The notes under the pieces were generated by a model, which worked only from the letters and a program-made list of their open reading frames with translations, searched no databases and was not told the origin of the DNA. Source: Arctopsyche grandis (lineage: Eukaryota; Arthropoda; Insecta; Trichoptera; Hydropsychidae). From it: DNA of 64,000 bases. Location: contig NC_135361.1 in NCBI RefSeq assembly GCF_051622035.1, forward strand, positions 26,467,205 through 26,531,204, in the 5' to 3' direction. Every line of letters starts with the position of its first letter. The stretch's first letter is position 1. Positions 13,299 to 26,300 of the stretch are shown here, one piece after another. Both the position numbers and the translations under genes were made by a program.

Positions 13299-13602
13299 AA
13301 CGGACTACTAGTCAAATGTGAACCGGTCACAGGACAACCGGTCGCTCTAGATCGTTCACACGTGATCACCCATCACACTAAAACTGGTCACGAGAAAACT
13401 GGTCACACCCTAAAACTGTTCACACCCGAAAATTGGTCACGAAAAAACTGACCAATTTTTAATTTTTGGGTGTGACCAGTTTTTTCGTGACCAATTTTCG
13501 GGTGTGACCAGTTTTAGGTTGTGACCAGTTTTAGTGTGACGGGTGATGACGTGTGACCGATCTAGAGTGACCGGTTGTCCTGTGACCGGTTCACATTTGA
13601 CT
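13299..13602. repeat. Long perfect-looking hairpin with GGTCAC repeats
   Basis: Two arms of about 150 bp, 13299-13450 and 13460-13602, are reverse complements with only a few mismatches around a centre near 13455. Each arm has a unique outer part (with CTAGTCAAATGTGAACCGGT) and an inner run of short CTGGTCAC-containing repeats. The left arm has one repeat more. The hairpin is bracketed by direct duplicates of about 100 bp at 13190-13292 and 13618-13730. No coding capacity. It could be a foldback-type element or a source of long hairpin RNA. Confidence 0.85.
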
Positions 13603-13959
13603 AGTAATCACCGAACCCCAATTACCATGGTAGGCGCGGCCTGAATAATTATTATGTATTAATTTACTGTAAATTATCAATGTACAATGGTGCATAACGA
13701 CTATCGCATGGCTAACGATTGTATTATTTCCCTTCCACAATTTATCTACCATTCTGAAAAAAAAAAACTCTAAATAACTTCCATTGTTCCGTCACTTTGT
13801 ATTGCGGTTTTTATATTTAAATTTGCCAGCTACACAAAGCAAATTTGAGAAATCGATATATGAAACAAGCACGCATTCGAAACGGGCTCAAATTTAAAAA
13901 TAAAACCAAAACATGTCCACGTTAGGCATCCGCAAGAATAAATACGCAAAAATGAAAAG

Positions 13960-14340
13960 CTCGAGCGGTGTGGTGTGTAGTGTGTAGTTGTCGCGTGGTG
14001 TTGTTGGTCTTTTGGTTGTGGCGCGCGTTGTGTCGCCTGTCAGAGGCCGGCTGCGCCCCCCGCTCGCCCCCCGGCCCCGACATGGCCGACGACCAGGTGC
14101 TCCGCCCCCCTGCGCCCCCACCCGCACCCCCTCCCCCGCCCCACCCCTCGCCGCAGCCCTCGCTCGCCCCTCACCGGTCCCGAACACATGCTCTTTCCGC
14201 ACAGGACTCGGCCCCGCGGAGGGGCGCGGCCTCGCCGCGAGAGCCTGCGCCCCTCGAGCCCCACATCCCCCGCAACGCGATGCGCACCCCGATTCATCCC
14301 TATCGCACACAGGACCCTGTCTAACGTTCGATTGATTGCA
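13960..14340 (+). promoter_or_regulatory. CpG island, exportin-7 promoter
   Basis: A strongly GC- and CpG-rich block surrounded by AT-rich DNA. It contains the exportin-7 start codon at 14082 and the first donor (CAG followed by GTGCTC) at 14097. No TATA box is evident, consistent with a housekeeping promoter. Confidence 0.75.
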
Positions 14341-17300
14341 GCCTGTCGCATATACGTAATGGTGCAATGTTCACATACGCTGTGCCCTCGCACTGCGTAA
14401 CAATAATGAGAGGATTTTCATTGGAAATTCGACACGCTATGCGGGGTATTCGGGTTTCGTTGATAGAATCCTTACAGTGCTCTTAATGCGCGATATTCGC
14501 CGTGTGTGAAGTGTGTACTTGTGTGTGTGTGAATTTATACGATTTTTTTTGTTCTGAAATTTGGGCTAAAACAATACCTTATTGTTATTTTCATATACCT
14601 ATTATAATCCATATATAAAATACTAGCATATATATTTTCTATTGACTGAATAACAATTAATCGGGCGAAATAATATACATATTTATATGGTTCATTATTA
14701 AGTAATGAAATCATTGTATTTTCAATGCCTTTCTAGAATTGTCACGAACTCATTAATGTGTAATATTTTTGACATAGATAGTATGAAAACTGTATGTGAA
14801 ATTTTTTTTTTTGATTTTTAAATTCTTTTTATTATTACGAAATTATGTTCACAATACATCTTATATCTATTTTAATAGCTACTGTTCTACTGATCATTTT
14901 CTATTTTACAATTTAATTTAATTTGGTTAGTAATCATAGTATTACATTATTCTAATGTTAATCTACAGCATAATAGGAAAAAGAACTCAAAAACCTATTT
15001 ACAATCTATGTGGAATACATTTTCTTTAATATATAAAAATGCTGTGCCAATTTTTTTACACTTAAAATATTTGTAAACAAATAAAGGTACTTATTGGTTA
15101 TACGGGCGCATCGAGTCTACACACTTACATTAAAACATACAAATACTCTAAATATTAGTGTGAAAAATGTATGTGGAAAGCTTTTTCTTTAATATATAAA
15201 AAAGCTGCGCCATTTTTTTTACACTATTTTAAAATATTTGTAAACAAATAAAGGTACTTATTGGTTAAACGGGCGCATCAAGTCTACACACTTACATTAA
15301 AACATATAAATACTCAAAATATTAGTGTGAAAATTATTTAATGTATAAAAATGCTATGCCAATTTTTTTTACATTTAAAATATTTGTAAACAAATAAAGG
15401 TACTTATTGGTTATACGGGCGCATCGAGTCTACACACTTACATTAAAACATACAAATACACTAAATAGTAGTGTGAAAAATGTACGTGGAAAGCATTTTC
15501 TTTAATATATAAAAATGCTGTGGCATTTTTTTTTACATTTAAAATATTTGTAAACAAATAAAGGTACTTATTGGTTATACGGGCGCATCGAGTCTACACA
15601 CTTACATTAAAACATACAAATACTCAAAATATTAGTGTGAAAAATGTATGTGGAAAGCTTTTTCTTTAATATATAAAAATGCTGTGGCATTTTTTTTTTA
15701 CATTTAAAATATTTGTAAACAAATAAAGGTACTTATTGGTTATACGGGCGCATTGAGTCTACACACTTACATTAAAACATACAAATACTCAAAATATTAG
15801 TGTGAAAAATGTATGTGGAAAGCTTTTTCTTTAATATATAAAAATGCTGTGGCATTTTTTTTTACATTTAAAATATTTGTAAACAAATAAAGGTACTTAT
15901 TGGTTAAACGGGCGCATTAAGTCTACACACTTACATTAAAACATACAAATACTCTAAATATTAGTGTGAAAAATGTATGTGGAAAGCTTTTTCTTTTATA
16001 TATAAAAATGCTGCGCCATTTTTTTTACACTATTTTAAAATATTTGTAAACAAATAAAGGTACTTATTGGTTAAACGGGCGCATCGAGTCTACACACTTA
16101 TATTAAAACATACAAATACTCTCTAAATATTAGTGTGAAAAATGTATGTGGGAAGCATTTTCTTTAATATATAAAAATGCTGTGCCAATTTTTTTTACGC
16201 TTGAAATATCTGTAAACAAATAAAAGTACTTATTGGTTAAACGGGCGCATCAAGTCTACACACTTCCATTAAAACATACAAATACACTATATATTAGTGT
16301 GATAAATGTATGTGGGAAGCATTTTCTTTAATATATAAAAATGCTGTGCTAATTTTTTACACTATTTCAAAATATTTGTAAACAAAACAGGTACTTCTTG
16401 GTTATACGGGTGCATCCGAGCATCCAGTCTACACACTTGTGTATATTAAAACATACAAATATACGGCAGTTACATGAATGGCCTCTAGTTGTGTCGCAAA
16501 CAGTTTTAGTCAGGGAAACCGAAAACCGGAAAACCGTTATTTTTGCCTGTACGAGAACCGAAACTGAACCGATATTTTTTTTCAGTTCGGTAAAATTAAT
16601 GTATATACTTTGGGAATGATGGATGTATTATATATTATGTATTGTATTATATATTAAAAATATATTTTTAAAACTTTTAGAAAATTATAATATCGATATC
16701 ACATAAATCTACTCTATTACAACATATAATGGAACTAATATGATGAAATTTGTCAACTTGTTAGAAACTGAAATATTATTTATGAAAGTGATTATGATGC
16801 TACCTTCCATTGAGAACTGTTCTTTCCCTCATTTCATCGGTATAAAATGTGTGGCACATACTTCACAATTAGCAATCAAAGATTCTATTAATGATTCCGA
16901 TTTAAATACAATTATACATGTGAAGCTCGTGAGTTGTCAATGAACTCATATATCATAGATATCAACGAACACATTATAAATTGACTCAAAAGTGCGCGAT
17001 TCAAACACCTGTGAACGGAAAAGCAAGAGTAAATACACTCGTACCTGTAAAAATTAACTTCTAGAATAAAATAAACTACTAGATTCTGTCTAAGCTGTTG
17101 TCGCACTTTTGTTCCTAAAAGCTGGGCCCGATGAAAAGTTCGTAAGTCAATTAACCTTTCCACCGCGTACGACTTCTATACATGTCCTAGCGAACATGCC
17201 CTCAGCGCGCGAGACACGCATAGATGTCTTGGAAGTTCCAACCGTCTATTTAAGAGCCGTCTATTGTGTTAAAATTTTATAACTTGGATGAAAATATTAC

Positions 17301-20300
17301 TAAATGTATACTTTACCAAATTCAATAGATGGCAGTAGTCAAAAAAAAAAATATAGGTTGTAAAATTCAAAAAAATATTACAACCTATATTTATAGTCGA
17401 AAACGCGATAGCAAAATCCGCAAAAAAGCAGCCGCGTACAGGGCATGTTCGCTAAATTTGGTGACTTGGGCAAAGGGTTAAGTATGAATAAAAAAAATGT
17501 ATTTTGTCTGTATTTTAGCTACATCAGAATCCACTCTCTATTCCGCAATAAACCAGCAGTAAGCTGCACACGCTAGGAAATATATCCTCCTTTGACATTT
17601 TAATTATGTATATGATCACAATAAGTGATAGCGAAAAGCCGTATAAAGAGAGGTATAGACTGTGTGGGTGTATTTACATTAACTTGCAAATATTCAAATA
17701 CAAGAGAACTGAAAACAGGCACTGAACCGATTTACATACATGATGTATATATTTTTTACCGAACCAGAAAGAAAAAAATAACGATTCGGATACCTGGTTT
17801 TAGTAAAGTGAGGTAGACCCATTTTATACATACCTATGTATACATTATATGTCTATGAATTTCACATACGTATTTTCTAGTGGAGGCTCTCCAAATGGAT
17901 CTTAATTTTGTATTATTTATTTATTTATTTATTCTAAACAGACCATTGTGGCATAACAGGAATTCCTAAAGCGCCACAATGGTCAAAAAATATAACACAA
18001 AAAAAAAACAAAATAACAATTAAACATAAATTAATACATAACGAAAATAATATACTCATCAATTATACATAAAAAATACATTTGAACATAAACATAAATA
18101 CATCCATACGTAAACATAAAAAATAGCATTTAATAATAACAGATAAAGTAAAAATATCAAATAAAAAATATAGCATAAGGAATGCCTTGCACCTACAGCC
18201 AGTTTCAATAAATATGTAAGAAACAACTACAAATACAAAACATCCCTGTAAGGCCCAAATGGAAGAGAGTTAATCAAAATTTCACTCATAAATCACAATC
18301 AATCATGAAAACAATGATGAGCGCAGACTACCAGATAAATGGGTTAGAGTAATTTCCGACAATTTACGCTCACTAGGGTGGAAAATATCACATTCAGTCT
18401 CGGCAGCAACGATTTCATTAAGAAGTCGAATAGCTCTTGGAATAGGAGCCATTCGAAAAAGGATTATATACTGCCGTACCACGATGTTTTATCATAATTA
18501 TACTGTCACTTTACTAAAACCAGGTACCCGAATCGCTATTTTTTTCGTTCTGGTTCGGTAAAAAATGGGTCTACCTCACGGGACCGAAAGTGAAAAGCCC
18601 GAAAAAGCAAATATCGGAAGGCAAAGATCGAAAATCGAAAGATCTTAAGTCGAAAGATCAAAAAAATAGGGTGCATGGTAAACGGTACTATGTATGTATA
18701 ATATATGTATCAGTGGCATGCGGTGAAATTATCTCTCTTTTTGTCATACAGCCTTGTTTAATGTGCGCGCGCAGGATACGGGAGGAAAAGCCTGTTCCTC
18801 TTGTTCCTGTTGTATCCTACTCGCGCAAATTAAGTGAGGATGTACGACGGGGGGGAGAGAGACTTTTACCACACGCCACTGATGTATATACTGACCGTTT
18901 TTCATATGTATGCATGGTAACGAAAATTTTCGACTTTTTAACATTCATTGCGGTGACGGTCACCCGTATAATATGATTATTTGGGATTTTTATCGATAAC
19001 ATCTATCACTGGTTGGGTACTGTCACTTTACTAAAACTGTTCACTACACCCATAGGTCATTCATGTAACTGTTTTATATTTGTATTAGTGTGTATACTCG
19101 ATGCTGGGATGCGCCCGTATAACCAATTAGTGCCCAAATAAAATTTTGCAAATTTAAAACTCGTGTATAATATACATATGTAGTTGGCCCTCAATGGTGC
19201 TCCTGTTCACTACTAACTGATAGCACTATGTTAGTTTACCGTAAATTGGCGTTAATGTATTATTTTAGTCAACGATTGTACACTACTATATGTAGTAGTT
19301 TGCTGCTTAGAATTTAAATCATAATGAATTTGTATATAGTTATCGATTATTATAGCATAATTTTAGGCACACAATATTTCTATTAACTTAATTTAAAATC
19401 GTGGCCAACTATTATAGACTAATTACTTCGTTTCCCTAACTAATTTCTCTATTATATTGAAAAATTAAGATAAATCAATTGATATGTAATAAGTTCGACT
19501 TAAAATGAGTAATCATAGTTTTAACGTTTGTACAAATATGGACTAATCCGTTTCCTCTCTGGTACATTTAAAATGCTAATTTCTTAGCTCAAGGTAGTTC
19601 CAGCCTTTCAAATTCGTCGGACTCTTTCAAGCATGTACATTCCTTGAGTCGGAAGGCTCAGACGTTCATTATGATTGTAACACGTAGAGTTCATCAGATC
19701 GAAGATACGAGGGTTTGTTTTGGTCTAATCTTTGGTTGATTGTTGTTTTCAGGAGGTGCGTCAAATCGAACTTTTGTGCAAGCAGCTCTATGAAGCACAA
19801 GATGCCACCCTGCGTCAGGAAGCAGAGAAGGCTCTCGTTGGCTTCCAGGTTGACACCTCTGCTCTGTCCCGAGCATCCGTTTGTTTTATGACTCAGTTAA
19901 TTTATGTACATTGAAAGCGTTGGAATTTGCAGGAATCGAACGACACTCTGGGCAGATGTCAAGCGCTGCTGGACAGGACGGACTCCAGCTATGCTCAACT
20001 CTTGGCTGCGACCACACTCTCGAGACTTGTCTCCAAGTATGCCAGTCGCCATTGATCGATTTGCTATTGACCCGGTCACTTTTAATTGATTTCCATCTTT
20101 TTGTTAAAGGTCTACGAGAGTTTTATCGACGCAGCAAAAAATCGACATGAGAAATTACGTTTTGAATTATTTGGCTACAAGATCTAAACTTTCCGTATTT
20201 GTTGTTCAGGTATATATTAATTTATTTTTTTATATAGTTTCCCCGCCCCCCCCTGAAAATGTTATGGCTTCTGTGCTATATGTATGTAAGTAGGGGTAGA

Positions 20301-23300
20301 CTGATCAATCCTTTGCCCATTTTTAGTATGCGGGATTTCCTTTCTTCAGATGGTAGTTCCCTGCTTTTTACTGTATATCTTACTACCCCTGCTTTACTTA
20401 TATTATAAATCAATTCGGCTCGTATTCTACAGGTCAGAATTTTAATACGTTTGTGGTCAGAATTTATATGACATACATTGGTTAGAATTTATATAACATT
20501 GGTCAGAATATAAATGGCCAAAATAATTATTAGATGGTCAGAATTTATACTGATTGGTCAGAATTTATACTGATTGGCCAGAATTTATATTGAATGGTCA
20601 GATTTAAAACTGGATTGGTCATAATTTACATCAAATGGTAAGAATTATCCTAAAGAATCATTTTTTTATTTGTAAATCATTTTTATGGTCAGAATTATTT
20701 TTTTATTTGTCAGAATCATTTTTATGGTTAGAATCATTTTTTTATTTGTCAATAGTGTTGTTACTGCTGCAACGTTGAAGATTAGTACAACTGGTCAATC
20801 TCGGTTCTGCAGTTTCGGATGCTCGTTCAGAATCGTTGTCAAGTCTATGAAAAAAATGATTTAATACTCATTATTTTTGACCATTCTGACCATTTATTAT
20901 AACGATTCTGACTGTTTATTATGACTATTCTGACTATTTATTATTTTTACAAACCTCCTTTACGTTTCACTTACGATTACAATTCTGGAAAAAATTTGCC
21001 TCTTATCCGATCGTTTTCATACTTTGCTCATTTTGGTCATCAATATAAGTAATTATTATGACCATTCATTAATTTTACTATGACCATTCATTACTCTTAT
21101 TTTGACCAATATTCGATTTTTATTCTGCCATTTAATTATCCATCCATAATACAGCAGGATGTTTTTAAAGGTTTCAATAGAATGTATTGGACCATTTTCT
21201 GTTCAGTCCATATCTGGTGCTTTTTGATTTTCATCTCTTCCTTAAATTAATGGAATTTCTGAAAGACAAATATATGTAGATCCATGATGACGCTCACTTA
21301 ACTTTCAGTCTACCAAACTGTCAACTGGTTCAAAGAACTGATAGCACAGTTCTTCAATAAGGATTGTTAAACTTATCTCCTAATCTCGAAAATAGTAAGA
21401 TGTCAACAGGAATTATGTTTAAAAATAGTTAAAAAGCAATTTATAGTTCAAAACTATTAAATTAAAAAATGTCTTTCGTGTATAATTAAATACATATACA
21501 TACGTATTTATGGCAAAATGAAATTAAGTGAAATTTATAAGACTTAGGAAAATTGTGCCATAGGAAATGTGTAATATGGGGAATGCCAAACGTGTTATGG
21601 GGGCGCTATACCATAATATTTTAATTTTATGACTCAATGAATTATGTATTTCTTTTTCAGTCGCTGGTATCGTTGTTTGCCAAGATTACCAAATTAGGAT
21701 GGTTTGATTTAGTCAAAGAAGAATACGTATTTAGAAATTTTATGGTCGATATTACAAAATTCTTACAGGTACATTTATTAGTAAATAAAATGTATTTGGT
21801 CTAAATCAGAATCTACGTATATTGAACTAAATTTTACACTTCCTCTTCAATTTTAGGGTCCAGTGGAACATTGTACAGTAGGGGTTCAGTTATTGTCCCA
21901 GTTGACGTGTGAAATGAATCAAGTACCGGATGCAGAAGAAATATTATTTTTTAGCAAACATAGAAAAATGGCTATGCTTTTCAGGTAATTATATATGTAA
22001 ATATGTAATCTTTGATTCTTATACGAATATCTCTTCCGCTTATACATGACTAATCTAATAATAAATATTCATTTGTATTTTTTATTAAATTAAAAAAATT
22101 AATATTTAGCAACAGCCAATTAAAAACGAATACGACGACAGCCAATCAGAAACGTTTATATGTAAGATTAATTTATTATAAATTTAATTTTGCAGAGATA
22201 GCCATCTATTCGAGCTGTTCCAGCTCGCTTGTTCTTTGCTCAGCTCGGCCAGAGCCGAAGCTTTAGATCTGAACGAAGAGAGACAACACGGACTCATCAC
22301 GCAACTGCTGCGACTCGCTCTCAACTGTTTGACGTTCGATTTCATAGGAACCAGCAGTGAAGACTCTGAAGAGCTGTACACTGTTGAGGTTTGTATTATA
22401 TTTCTATCATATATGCAATCCGTATTATGTCAATTGTTTATTGGATCTTTTTTACGCAGATTCCGTCAAGTTGGCAAATGGCATTCTTGGATGCTGCTAC
22501 TCCGAAGCTATTTTTTGAACTTTACCACGCCCTTCCTCCACCACTGTCCGCTCTGTCTCTGGCTTGCCTCGTGCAAGTCGCATCCGTGCGCCGGTCGCTC
22601 TTTAGCAATGCAGAACGTATTCAAGTGCTCACGAATCTTATAACGGGCGTGAAAAATATCCTGGAGAATCCTCAAGTAATTTTGTGACTGATATATTTTG
22701 TCAATTCTATAGAGGTGGGAACATCCCATTCATTCCAATCAGAGCTTGAGACGATTAGACTCAAATAACTTCCTACAAATAATGCATTCCAATTGTACTT
22801 CCAGGGCTTGTCTGATTCCGGAAACTATCACGAATTCTGTAGAATTCTATCTAGGCTCAAATCAAATTACCAATTGGGAGAGTTGGTCACCATCGATATT
22901 TATCCTCAGACTATTCAACTCATAGCTAAATTTACTGTTCAAAGCTTACAGGTAATATTTTTGATATTCCTCATTCTTTAACTGATTTCGTAGCAGTACT
23001 CTCAATAGTATCTGTATTATTATTTCAGATGTGGCAGTTTGCACCAAACTCGGTTCATTATTTATTGTCATTGTGGCAAAATATGGCTGCTTCAGTACCG
23101 TACGTTAAAACTACAGAGCCGCATCTATTAGAGACGTATGCTCCAGAAGTTGTGAACACGTATATCACTTCACGCTTAGATTCGGTAGCTGTTATCGTTC
23201 GGTGAGCTCTACTCCTGTTATAGAATCGATTGTATATCTTCAATTCTATTAACTGTTATTTCAATCATCTTAGGGATGGATTGGAAGATCCTCTGGATGA

Positions 23301-26300
23301 TATGGGCATGGTTAGTCAACAGCTTGAGAAGGTGTCGGCTATAGCGCGCTGCGATTATGGAAAAACTTGCGCTTTGGTAGTGGCTTTGCTCGACGTAGCT
23401 GCTTCGGGATATCAAGACCTGCCTCCCACGTGTCACGACTCTCAAAGACTCGTCTATCAAGGTTTGTAATCGGTGAATGCTTTATCCTATTTATGTTTCG
23501 TTTTGACTTACATATATTTGTTTTAGGTCAACTCACTTGGTTGGTGTATATAATTGGAGCTGCTATCGGAGGGAGAATGCCGTTTAATAATATCCACGAA
23601 CATGAATCTATGGATAGTGAATTGGTCTGCCGAGTGTTGCAGTTGATGAATTTGACAGATGCACGATTGGCTCGGGTACGCTATGAGTCGTTTAATTAGT
23701 TGTAACTTGGATGGAATATCTTTGGTATTATTATGGTGAAGGTTACAAGCTCGATTGATAGGTTTTTTGTTTGGTATTTAATATGAAACATACATATATA
23801 CATATGTGTTAAACCAGATTTGAACTTATGATTGATATTGATGTGTAATCACCACAGTGGAGAATATCTAATCCACAATAAGTGTGATACAATGTCATTT
23901 AATTGAAAAGATCTGAATGTTTGAGCTTGGGATGAGTTTTATATTATTTATATTATCCCATGATGCTATTACAGGTTGTCCCTGAGCGGGGAAACAGTGG
24001 GTGTTCCCTAAACCGAATTCGGGTATATGCATATTTTTGGGACAAGTTTCTCCTACATTTCTTCAAATATGGGATTCACCGTTATCGATCACTGTCAAGT
24101 GAGGGTAAATACAAGGATAAAATATCACCGAAAACACTCCAGGGGGTCATTTTTTGGACTGTACTATGTATATGGGCTAAGGGTGCTGCGTTTTTTTCGC
24201 ACGTTTAAAAGTATCTATAAAAAAAACGTACCAAGTACCACTCGGTGTGTTTTCGCTCTTATGGTATTAAATTTGTACATATATAAATTTGAAATCATAT
24301 TCAAATAGTGGTGACAGTGGGTAGGGTGACTTTGCCAATTTGAAGAGGAATCGTTTCAACAATGAAATTAGATAAATTGGTAAACTCTGATGGAAAACGA
24401 TCAACTTGGAGTCACAAATATCCAAGTCTGACCAGCACTACAGAAATACTTGATAATAAATTATTTTCATTATTTGACTTGAACCCGGGAACCTCTCGGT
24501 GGTTAGCATTAACGCAATCACTGAGCTATACTGTAAATTGAGTATGTGAATAGGTTTCCCTTGCCATTCAAGGTTATTCTTTTATGTATACTTTGAAAAA
24601 GTGACAGTTGAAGCATTGAATACTCATCAATAGAGCTTAAACCTTTACCATTGTGATGATCAAAATGCACTGTAGTATTTTTTATATTGTTTATATTTCG
24701 TTACTAAGATATTTACCTTTTATTGAAAAGCTTATGTCTCTCATATGTAGTTCTGGTTCGGGTAATTCTTTTCTACTAATTAATGTAAATTTGAACTCTG
24801 TGATATAATTGTGTATATGTGTAGCAACAGGGCGGTTGTGAGAAGCTCGAACTTGCGATGATGTCATTCTTGGAGCAGTTCCGCAAAAACTTCATGAACC
24901 AAATGGATCAGACGCAGAAAAACTCTGAATTATATCCTCGGCTGTCTGAAACGCTAGGCATCACCAGTGAATCGACTTTGCTAAGCGTGTTTATTAGGAA
25001 AATGTAAAGAACGGCACTAGCTTTACGCATAGCAAATGTATTTTTTTATACTGATATTTTATTTATATTTTTTTTAACTTTTAGTATAACCAACTTAAAG
25101 TATTGGGCAGGATCGGAGGCCATCACCAACAAAACTCTCTCACTATTGAGTGAACTTAGTGTAGGATATTCTTGTGTAAGGAAACTAGTCAAGTTGGAAG
25201 AAGTTCAATTCATGCTGACGCACCATACGGTAAATTGAAATCGAGCGTACAAAATTTTGAATCGTATATTTTTTATTTAATACGTACGCTTTTACAGTCG
25301 GAACACTTTCCAATTTTGGGATGCGGAGCCAGCGTCGGCGAAATGCGATGTAGAAGTATGTTGTACACGGCTCTGGGCCGTCTCCTGATGGTCGATCTAG
25401 GAGAAGACGAAGACCGATTTCAAAATTTCATGATGCCTTTAACCGGTACTTGCATCCTATCTGGCTATCTGGCGTTTTACGATCAATATATACTTACACA
25501 TCTTAAATTGCAGCGGCTTTTGAGAGTATATCTGGTCTCTTGAATCCATCCGACACGACTCTGATCAATTCCGAGGACGCTAAAAAGGTTCTGATAGGAC
25601 TTGCGAGAGATTTGAGAGGATTAGCTTTCGCTTTCAACACGAGAACGACTTATATGATGCTCTTCGAATGGATGTAAGATGTCTTATGAATGATTCAAGT
25701 TGGTTTTTTTTTTATCGATGTTGCACATAATGTCTGTTGATTTTCAGCTATCCGACGTATCTGAATATACTCGTTCGAGGATTGGAAGTATGGTATTCGC
25801 AACCAGCCGTTTCTACTCCGGTATTGAAGTTCGCCGTTGAACTCGTGCAGAATAGAAGTCAACGTTTGCAGTTTGACGTGTCGTCTCCAAATGGAATCCT
25901 CTTATTCAAAGAAGCTAGTAGTATTATATGCGCTTATGGTAATGTATCTTTTATAAAGTATATGCAATGTATTGTATAATTTTCGATTTGTATATGTTTT
26001 TTAATGTTGTTGTTTGTGTTTCGCAGGCAGTAGAATTCTCAACTTAGAAGTAACTAAAGATCTTATATATCCGATGAAGCTCAAAGGGATTTTAATTTGC
26101 TTTTCGATGCTCAAAGCTGCATTGTGTGGAAATTATGTCAACTTTGGTGTATTTAGGTGATTGATTCATTCAGTTAATAAATAAATATTCCACTGAGTTT
26201 GGTACTATTTACCAGCTAGTTATCAACTGCTACTGAATCTAGTATCTATTCTTAAAACTTGTATGTTTGTCTATTTCATATTGTACCTGTTCTGTTGCCT

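Larger units (their letters stand above)
16395..19145. mobile_element. Composite element with ~120-bp inverted ends
   Basis: The end at 16395-16505 reappears as reverse complement at 19035-19140: the GGTTATACGGG(C/T)GCATCC, AGCATC, TACACACT, CAGTTACATGAATG and AACAGTTTTAGT blocks occur in the same order. The inside is a mosaic of a hAT transposase remnant (16740-16943), a TTAA-flanked MITE (about 17146-17482), a second inverted pair (17747-17815 against 18507-18572), a LINE 3' end (17925-18490) and a hAT MITE (18711-18881). It lies in exportin-7 intron 1. Confidence 0.6.

Noticed and set aside
13894-14400. Overlapping Arg/Pro/Ala-rich frames on both strands
   Set aside because: Produced by the GC-rich CpG island at the exportin-7 start. 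Only the five-codon first exon is supported there. The same reasoning applies to 7906-8401 and 60169-60810.
19849-19908. Extension of exportin-7 exon 2 past 19848
   Set aside because: The frame stays open, but the family alignment requires joining at CAG/GTTGAC to the exon at 19933 (GFQ followed by [10 protein letters not shown]).
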